NCBI RefSeq assembly: GCF_943734655.1
Contig: NC_071354.1
Location: 231,440,397 to 231,504,396, forward strand
Direction of reading: 5' to 3'
DNA from: Sabethes cyaneus
Taxonomy: Eukaryota; Arthropoda; Insecta; Diptera; Culicidae
Length of the DNA: 64,000 bases
The position numbers were made by a program, and so were the translations under genes. The notes beneath the pieces are model-generated. The model had not been told where the DNA came from, searched no databases, and worked only from the letters and a program-made list of their open reading frames with translations. This document shows positions 56,936 through 64,000 of this stretch, piece by piece (the stretch's first letter is position 1; each line of letters starts with the position of its first letter).

Positions 56936-59900
56936 CGGCAAGAAATCAATGGCTTAAAAGCAAGATCATATATAACTTTTTCATAATTTTTTATAATTTT
57001 GACGATTTTAACCTGACTTACTTTTAACTTATCTGGACGATATTACGATAGATCAAACTACTGGTCGCAGTGATAATGTCCATGCAAAAAATAATGACCG
57101 CAGGTCTAAGTAAATAATAAAAATGTACACGTAGTGTCATCCACCGAAAATCATCAATTGGTATTGTCTCAATTCAGCTACTGCCATAAAATAGCTTCAT
57201 TTTTTCCAATTTTCGCAAGTTTCGTTCGATTGGATGGGTCCGGAAAATGTTGCTTTTCACTTTACATTTGGAGCAGTTATCCAGTCAAGCTAAGCTATTA
57301 CCATTCCTTTTCCATACCGTCACGCCTTCACGAATTTACATTTTGCTGTCACACAGAAAAAAAAGACACTTTCCATAGCCACGGATGAGCTAGCCCGCCA
57401 GTCAAGTTTTATCGCACCGAGCAAAACTTACCGCCATAAAAGAAGAGAAATGGAGCACTCTTGCTCCGCGGTGAAATTGTTCACGAATATCAATGCTCAA
57501 CGAGCAAATCGTTTCCTTTTTATGACTGTCATCTAATCCTCGGATCCGACCACGACCACACCGGTTTTTGAGAGTCCTACCTCTTAATTCTCTCCAACTC
57601 CACCTTCACCCCCGGGGGTTTGCCCACGACCGACGACGCGGTGGAGAAATTGTTTATGACACAATTTAGCTAATCCCACCAGATGATATTTTCATCCAGT
57701 GTTTTGGATGGCTTTGGACGAAAAAAAAAACGAGCAACAACGTACAATCTCGGGAGGATATTTCCACCGCGCTTGAATGATCCCGGTCCGACGTTGTAAT
57801 TCCGGTGGACTTTTGATGATGGTGATGATGTTTGCCTTGTGTGTGTGTGGGAAGAGCTTCCAACCTCTTCCAGCGAAACGAAAAAAAAAACAAAATCAGG
57901 ATAGCCTTTTTATGGTGCCTACCATTTCTTTTGACGCTGTTTTGCCTGACTGCTTGACTGACTTCAAATGTTTAGATGGAAGCTCGGAGCGGGAAGGTAC
58001 ATAGATCAGAGTCGGGTGAATCTAACTAAATGTCATATTTTTCAACGTTTGCAACTCAATCCTATTAGGTCTCAATAGCCTGAAGAAAAACAGTTATGAT
58101 AGTGCTTTTTTACCTGCTGGAAGTTTCTTTTTTGCTTCGCCACCGCTGGTGGGTGTCGTAAGTTCAAAGCACCGTTACGCTGTTTTTCCTGCCGGGTTTC
58201 CCATATTTCTTAGGTAAACGGCACATAAATTCCATCCATAAATTAATGGTTGCTATGAAAAAGAGTACTACAGAGCGTTCTTTCATGGCTCTGGAACTGG
58301 AACACTGTTGGATATTACCGGAAAAACTCCGGTCGGAGACCCAATCTTCCAGTAGAAGTTTGGTATGAGCCAGTGGCTTAAATGCGCCTCAATTACTATT
58401 TTGGCCACTACTGTGTAGAGAAATTCTTATTGTGCAAATCTTTTCACTATATTCTTAAAAGAAAACTCAAACTGCTTTTAGTTATAAGAAAAAACATCAT
58501 TTCTAACAAACACTCACAATGCAATCGTGGTCGTTTCGTCTTCCAAGAGTGCACACCGTGAGTGTTCCGAAAATCCCCGGAAAAATATGAAAAACATTCC
58601 ACAAGGAGAAAGTACCAGCACTAGCAGAAGCGGTGCGGAGAATTTCAATAAATTTTAAATTGTTCTTCTACCGAAAAACGGCAAGGAGCTGCATGAGCGT
58701 GAATACGCGCATGTAGTTAGCAAACGTGCATGTGCATGGCTCCGAAAGGTTGCACTCCAACGAACGAGCATAATATATGTTTATGCTGCTTTGCCGAAGC
58801 AAACGAGCGAACTAGTTTGGCGGAAGATGGAAAGGGGTCTCCCTTTTAGTACTCGTACCACGGGGGAGGGGATGGTCTGGGAAAAATGGTTCGAGAACTG
58901 CACTACATGTTAGGTAACTTGTGCGGGACAAACTCCAAATCAACGAAGCAAGTGGTGCCATTTTGCAACCCGACGCACCACAATGATGATGTATGCAAGT
59001 TTGAATGCGATCAACTTGCCGACTGAGCAGCCGAAACTTTCGCACAAAATGGAAAAGTTCACTTAAATTTATCACTGGAGGGTAATGAAATGAGAAAATA
59101 TTATTTACGATTATCATCGACTGTATTTATACGTGGGACCAACTAAACAAAAGCACGAATAAAATTACCGCTGGCCCTGGTGGCCACCGGACACGAACAC
59201 GAGCAAATTTCCCAGTGACTGCTAACTACATATTAAAAGCTTCGTACGTTCCCAGATTGTAAAACATCGCAATGAATCGAGCACATTCAACGTTGACTTA
59301 TGCCATTTCCGACCTTGGCTAGTTCTTGCACACGTTACCTCCCCCCCCCCTCCCACTTGTGCCGTGGTGCGGTCCAGTTACGGGCTACCCCCGACGAACA
59401 TAGCGAATTTGTTTTTACTGCCCCGCAACACCACCGTCCACTGCACCGCGGCGGGTCCTTGAAACCCCGCGGGGAAAAACAGAATGTAGTATGGGTACGT
59501 GATTTAATCTGGGCGCACTGTATGTTTCGAAATGATATTAAACTTAATCACGAAATGTTCCCGGTCCTCGGGTGCTTCCGAGTGGGATTGCGAATTGGTA
59601 CTTGGTACTAGTATAGTTGGCAGCTTATCCCCTGCTAGGGTTGAACGGTAGAATGCAGAAAAAAGAGTAAGGATTTTACTGGCTGGTAAATGCCGCTGAG
59701 TAAAACTCAACACTTGGCAATAAACCTCAAAGAGCTTGGTAAGCATCGTAATTATGGGGTGTGGTATTGCATTATTAGGGGAAACAGAGAATCTGGTCGG
59801 TGAGTGTGCTGAGGTGCGCAACACCACGGTTTTCTGTGTTTGCAATAAATAAAACAATCCTAATTGCGGTAGTATTTAGTGCAAAATTATTTTAATTATT

Positions 59901-60060
59901 TTGTCACTTTAGAAACTAAGTAAAAGCAGGTCTTGGATAAATAAGCTAAACTAACTTTTCCGATAAAATTTAATTTGTGAGTAATCAAATATTTTTGTAA
60001 AGATATATATTTAAAGGGGCCCTGCAACTGTCTTACAGTCTTACTGTACTCTTACAGCTC
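56936..60060. other. Spacer with simple repeats
   Basis: A sequence akin to GATAGATCAAACTACTGGTC at 57044-57075 is one of four dispersed copies. 59340-59352 is a C-run. Several stretches (57400-57900, 58500-59500) are GC-richer and non-repetitive and could contain regulatory DNA, but no exon is supported. Confidence 0.4.
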
Positions 60061-60098
60061 GCTGCGAAATCTGTCGTATAAAAACAGAAGGTTAAGTT

Positions 60099-62013
60099 TT
60101 GCAAGCCGCGCTGCCGGAAGAGGGTGAGGTGAATGAAGCCCCTCTTGAGGACTGTTGGAATGCCGTGAAAACAGCCATTAACAGCATAGCGGAGAACGTC
60201 CAAGGCCATGTGGCACCGAATCGACGTAAACAATGGTTTGACGAGGAATGCCAGCAAATATTGGCTGAGAAGAACGCAGCGCGGGTACAAATGTTGCGTA
60301 GAGCTTCCCGTCAGAATGTGGAGCGATACAAACAGAAGCGGGAGCAGCAAACCCAATTCGTCAAGGAGAAGAAGCGCCACCAAGAGGAGAAGGAGTGCGA
60401 AGAACTCGAACAGCTGTACCGCTTTCACGACACTCGTAAGTTCTATCAGATACTCAATGGATCTCGCAAAGGCTTTATGCCGCGGGCCGAAATGTGCAGA
60501 GATAAAGATGGAGCTATCTTGACTGACGACCGTGCGGTGGTCGAAAGGTGGAAGCAGCACTACGATGAACACCTGAATGGCGTGCAGGCGGAAGACCATG
60601 ATAGCGGAGGAAGTGACCATATTGGTGTAGCAAGCAACGAAGATGTGCCACCCCCATCGATAAGGAAAGTTAAAGAATGGCATTGGAGCGGAACTTATTA
60701 AAATGGGCTCGGACAAGTTGGCCGGCTGTCTGCATCAACTGATTGTCAAGATTTGGGTTACGGAACGACTACCGGAGGAGTGGAAAGACGGGGTTATCTG
60801 CCTTATCTACAAGAAAGGCGATAAGCTGGACGGTGAGAACTACCGAGTGATCACTATCCTGAATGCCGCCTACAAAATGTTGTCCCAAGTATCTTCCATC
60901 GACTATCGTCAATAGCCAATAGATTTGTGGGAAGTTACTAGGCCGGATTCATAGAGGGTCGGTCTACAACGGCCCAAATCTTCACCCTGCGGCAGATCCC
61001 TCCATGCGGCAGATCCCTCCATGCGGCAGAATTCAAAGTCTCCACGCATCACCTGTTCATCGATTTCAAAGCCGCATATGATAGCGTAACCCAACAAGAG
61101 CTATGGAAAATTTTGGACTAAAGCGATTTTCAGGGGATGCTTACCAGACTTATCATGGCTTCGATGGATGGGATCCAGTGCTGTGTGAGAATCTCGGGTG
61201 GATTGTCGGACCCATTCGAATCTCGCAATGGACTTCGACAAGGAGAGGGCCTATCCTGCCTGCTATTCAACATTGCGCTTGAAGGTGTGATAAGACGAGC
61301 GGTGAAAGATCAGTACACCAGACTAAAACGCGAAGTAGAGTAGATTGGATTGAAGATAAATACGTCTACAACGAAGTAAATGCTGGCGGGTGGGACCGAG
61401 CGCGACAGGGCCCGCTTGGTCAGTACCGTGGTAATCGACGGGGATGAATTCGAGGTAGTCAACAAGTTCGTATTCCTTGGCTCACTGGCAACAGAGGACA
61501 ACAATACCAGCCGTGAGATTAAAAGCACTTGCGGTCGAACAATTTGAGCCTCCGTACAAAGTGCACACTGTACAAAACGCTAATTAGACTGGTTGTCCTC
61601 TACGGGCACGAAACGTGGACACTGCTAGAAGAGGACCTACGAGCACTCGGAGTTTTCGAACGGCGTTTGCTAAGAACCATCTTTGGCGGAGTGCAAGAGA
61701 ACGGTGTATGGAGGCGAAGATTGAACCACTAGCTCGCGCGTCTCTACGGCGAATCAAGTATTCAGAAAATGGTTAAAGCTGGACGGATACGTTAGGCAGG
61801 ACATGTTGCCGGAATGCCGGACAACTATCGTACAAAAATGGTTTTCGCATCAAATCCGGTAGGAACAAAACGAAGAGGGGCACAGCGAGTGAGGTGGCAA
61901 GACCACGTGGAGCGAGATCTGGCGAGCACTGGATGCCCGCGGAACAGGAGACCAGCTTCCATGGACCGAAATAGATGGAGAAATTATACTGCGCAGGCCT
62001 TGAACATTTTTAT
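60099..62013 (+). mobile_element. 5'-truncated non-LTR retrotransposon, RT palm deleted
   Basis: 60099-60701 encodes the linker before the RT (NRRKQWFDEECQQILAEKNA, a long charged helix, FYQILNGSRKGFMPRAEMCR). 60703-60915: RT start (EEWKDGVICLIYKKGDKLDG ENYRVITILNAAYKML). Then FIDFKAAYDSV near 61050-61085 in another frame, and 61137-61343: GLRQGEGLSCLLFNIALEGV IRRA. Directly after this the frame jumps to YTRLKREVE, so the block with the catalytic [YF]ADD is deleted. 61529-61732 and 61814-62013 encode the tail GHETWTLLEEDLRALGVFER ... RRGAQRVRWQDHVERDLAS. An 18-bp tandem duplication sits at 61000-61030. Inactive. Confidence 0.85.
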
Positions 62014-62400
62014 ATGTATATCAAAGTGAAGAATCAGCATTACGTATAGATATACATGCTAATAAATCGTATATGATGCGCAAAAAGTGGCATATCCGTA
62101 CTATTGGAGGCGATATACGTGATGAGGAATAATGATACGCATTTTATCTATATAAGCATCTATATACGATATAAGCCGATTAAGCGCGACTCGCTCTATA
62201 CTGCTATACAATTCTTTGTTGAAAATCGTATGTGTGTCAGTTATTACCATTATATACGACTGAAAATTAACTTGGGCGCACATTATTAAGCATTAGTTAC
62301 GACTCCGAATTTGCCTAACGGATATTTACGGTAATTTTTGTACATTGTTGAACTATTTGGTGCTAGCTGGGTAAGTTTCGAAAAACGGAGTATGACACCT
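62014..62400. other. AT-rich spacer
   Basis: Rich in TATAGATATAC-type sequence; no feature recognised. Confidence 0.45.
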
Positions 62401-62985
62401 AAGCGGCACTCGGTAATAACGCAGGCTTTCGAGAAGAATTTGAAGCAAGTAAACCCAGCATTTGACATTTCTGTCGGTTTAGCAAAGAAAGAGGAGTGTT
62501 ATTCTTTCTAAATTCGACTGGCAATTTTTGGAACCTCGCCGCGTGCTGAGGATGCCTTAGAATACTTCAAATCTACTGTGAAATCAGCAGTCGCTCGTGA
62601 TGTTACTCAGCGAAGACTAGCTCAAAACCTTAACCTCTGCCAGGTCAGCATTCCTTGGCATTGCAAAAATACTACAAATTACGCTGCTGTTTCTAAAAAG
62701 CACTTCAACCATGCTAGTACCATCTACTGGAAATATAAACGAAAATTTCGTAGGCTAAACGGTCGACAGCAGAACATGAGTCCAGGTACTCCAGGTAATG
62801 CACTTTGTGTGCAAATTAAATAGGAACAGTCTCATAACAGTTCTTGAATATCGCATCAGTGCCGCAAGGTAGCAAGTTAGAGCATCTGTTCTTTACGTTA
62901 ATAATGTCCCGCTGCAACTGCCAGATGGGGTTGCCGAAAACTGTATTGCGAATGATTTAGCCTACATGCATGGCTTCCTAACACG
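62400..62985 (+). mobile_element. Retroelement RT remnant, poorly preserved
   Basis: 62859-62900 encodes VPQGSKLEHLFFT, followed in the next frame by VNNVPLQLPDGVAENCIAND LAYMHG. This corresponds to the RT motif QGSxLGPxLF and the following YADD, which reads AND here. The frame upstream (62578-62823, ending CVQIK) has a basic stretch, STIYWKYKRKFRRLNGRQQN, but no motif I can name; it may be the N-terminal part of the same element. Confidence 0.45.
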
Positions 62986-63219
62986 GATACCTAAATCGGT
63001 TTACCGATGACGGAGTCCGACTTAAATTATTACTATTGGCTTTATTCGTAACTTAAGATAGATTCTTTTTAATGTCGGTAACCGTTGGGTAAGCAGTTCT
63101 AGTAGAACACAGCTTCCTATATTTTGAGGTGCGTTGGCGACGTAGAACAAATTTACAGCATGTAATACTCCTAAAAGGCTGAAGTTTGTTAAATAAATGG
63201 CCTGATTCTCTACTACTAA

Positions 63220-63620
63220 TTAGGCCACTGCAAATTATTTTTGAAGTTTTTGTCACACCCCCCCCCCCTTGAAAATTAGGTTGAAAAATCGGGGGGCAAA
63301 AAATAATTTGTAGGATATGAGTTATTTTTTTCAGAATCAATTGTCTCTGGGCTCTATAGCCTGAAAAACTCGAAAAATAAGTGTACGAGTTGAGTTACGC
63401 TTCTAGCACGAAACAGAAATGAAAATTCGAACAACTGAATTTCCGAAAATCGACCGGAAATTTTTTTTTCGTTTTTGTCTTTTTTCGTAGATTTTTGCAT
63501 GGAAAATAATAACATATATATTAAAAACAAGAATCGATTTGGTTTTCACGTTTAAACTTTAAGTAAAAATGCCATATTTCTTTTAGCTCGATTAAAAAAA
63601 TCTCTTTGTTTTTTTTTCGA
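63220..63620. repeat. Dispersed repeat, copy 2 (inverted relative to 10700-11130)
   Basis: Landmarks TTTTTGTCACACCCCCCCCC, GTTGAAAAATCGGGGGGCAA, ACTCGAAAAATAAGTGTACG and GCTTCTAGCACGAAA correspond to the complement of copy 1. Ends cannot be fixed. Confidence 0.7.
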
Positions 63621-63829
63621 CCCGCCCCCCTTCAGTGGCCCAACACCGGAAGAATAAAAACTTTATAAAATATTTGTAATGGCCTTATTTAAAATCCAAA
63701 AAAGAAAAATCATGATAAAATGTCAATTATCTCAAAACCTTCCTCTTCGATTTGGCTAATTTTTTTTAAAGATAGCCTAACTTATGTCCTAAAATCTGAT
63801 AAAGAGCTATCAATGGACTCTATGAACAA

Positions 63830-64000
63830 AGGGGGTTGTGCAGTCTCCTTTTGTCCAGCGCCTCTATGGTTTAAAGCGAACCACATACCCTGGCGGGTGT
63901 TGTGGGTTCGAATCCGGTTATAATCTCTGATTATAGCTTGGTTCGACCCATGCACCTTCCAGCATTGGACAAAAGGTAGGAGTCACAACGACTACTTTGT
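63830..64000 (+). mobile_element. Possible tRNA-like SINE at the window edge
   Basis: GTGGGTTCGAATCCGG (63903-63918) is a canonical B box. An A box upstream is only weakly suggested (ATGGTTTAAAGCG, near 63868). No acceptor stem pairs, so it is not a working tRNA gene. The sequence runs off the window. Confidence 0.35.

Noticed and set aside
63868..63940. tRNA gene suggested by a perfect B box
   Set aside because: No acceptor, D or anticodon stem could be paired and the A box is poor. Better explained as a SINE head.
1..64000. Endogenous viral sequence (flavivirus- or rhabdovirus-like) as often found in mosquito genomes
   Set aside because: I read the longer frames for such motifs and found none; all polymerase-like segments fit retrotransposon reverse transcriptases.
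1..64000. CRISPR array or other prokaryotic defence system
   Set aside because: The tandem repeats have no regular unique spacers, and the sequence is clearly eukaryotic.

Overview
The window looks like mosquito nuclear DNA, most likely Aedes or a close relative. It has very sparse coding content, AT-rich spacers, one compact serine protease gene, a first coding exon that opens a long intron, and a dense layer of decayed transposons of types known from culicine mosquitoes: R1-, LOA-, jockey- and CR1/L2-like non-LTR elements, BEL/Pao, ITmD37E mariner, tRNA-derived SINEs, Helitrons and many MITEs. I saw no bacterial features, no CRISPR array and no canonical tRNA or rRNA gene. Species cannot be fixed by eye.

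Layout. 1-3 kb: AT-rich spacer, then a 1.5 kb palindromic element bounded by TTAA. 3.2-6.8 kb: dead R1-clade ORF2, a MITE with an 8-bp target duplication, and R1-like ORF1 debris. 6.8-7.4 kb: fold-back element built of short CGCGGAA-type repeats around a GC-rich core. 7.4-17.4 kb: spacer with a perfect 29-bp-arm hairpin, several TIR MITEs, a possible TATA promoter and a purine tract. 17.46-18.40 kb (+): the only intact gene, a single-exon chymotrypsin-like serine protease with TATA box, initiator and a 26-nt leader. 18.9-19.14 kb (-): a possible 5' exon of a second gene whose intron would contain the protease. 20-31 kb: retrotransposon and MITE debris, including an ITmD37E mariner carrying a SINE. 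32.2-33.7 kb (+): a GC-richer 5' leader and a first coding exon for a signal peptide ending at a GTGAGT donor. No second exon was recognised, so 33.7-64 kb may be first intron. 34-44.6 kb (-): a jockey-like element, a BEL/Pao gag-protease remnant, a CR1/L2-like RT, a Helitron end and another RT remnant. 45-50 kb: spacer. 50.08-52.90 kb: a well-bounded non-autonomous Helitron filled with a 143-bp satellite that shows a three-unit higher-order repeat. 53-64 kb: nested MITE, an inverted-repeat element, Helitron, BEL integrase and RT remnants, and a SINE-like tail.

Nothing suggests genes acting as a shared pathway. The functional units are the protease (secreted or membrane-tethered) and the 5' end of an unidentified secreted or membrane protein gene. 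The more unusual content is structural: elements nested in elements, long palindromes, a satellite that seems to have expanded inside a Helitron, and a GC-rich module shared by that Helitron and an unrelated-looking fold-back element. All element classes were assigned by eye from motifs, termini and target duplications, without database comparison.
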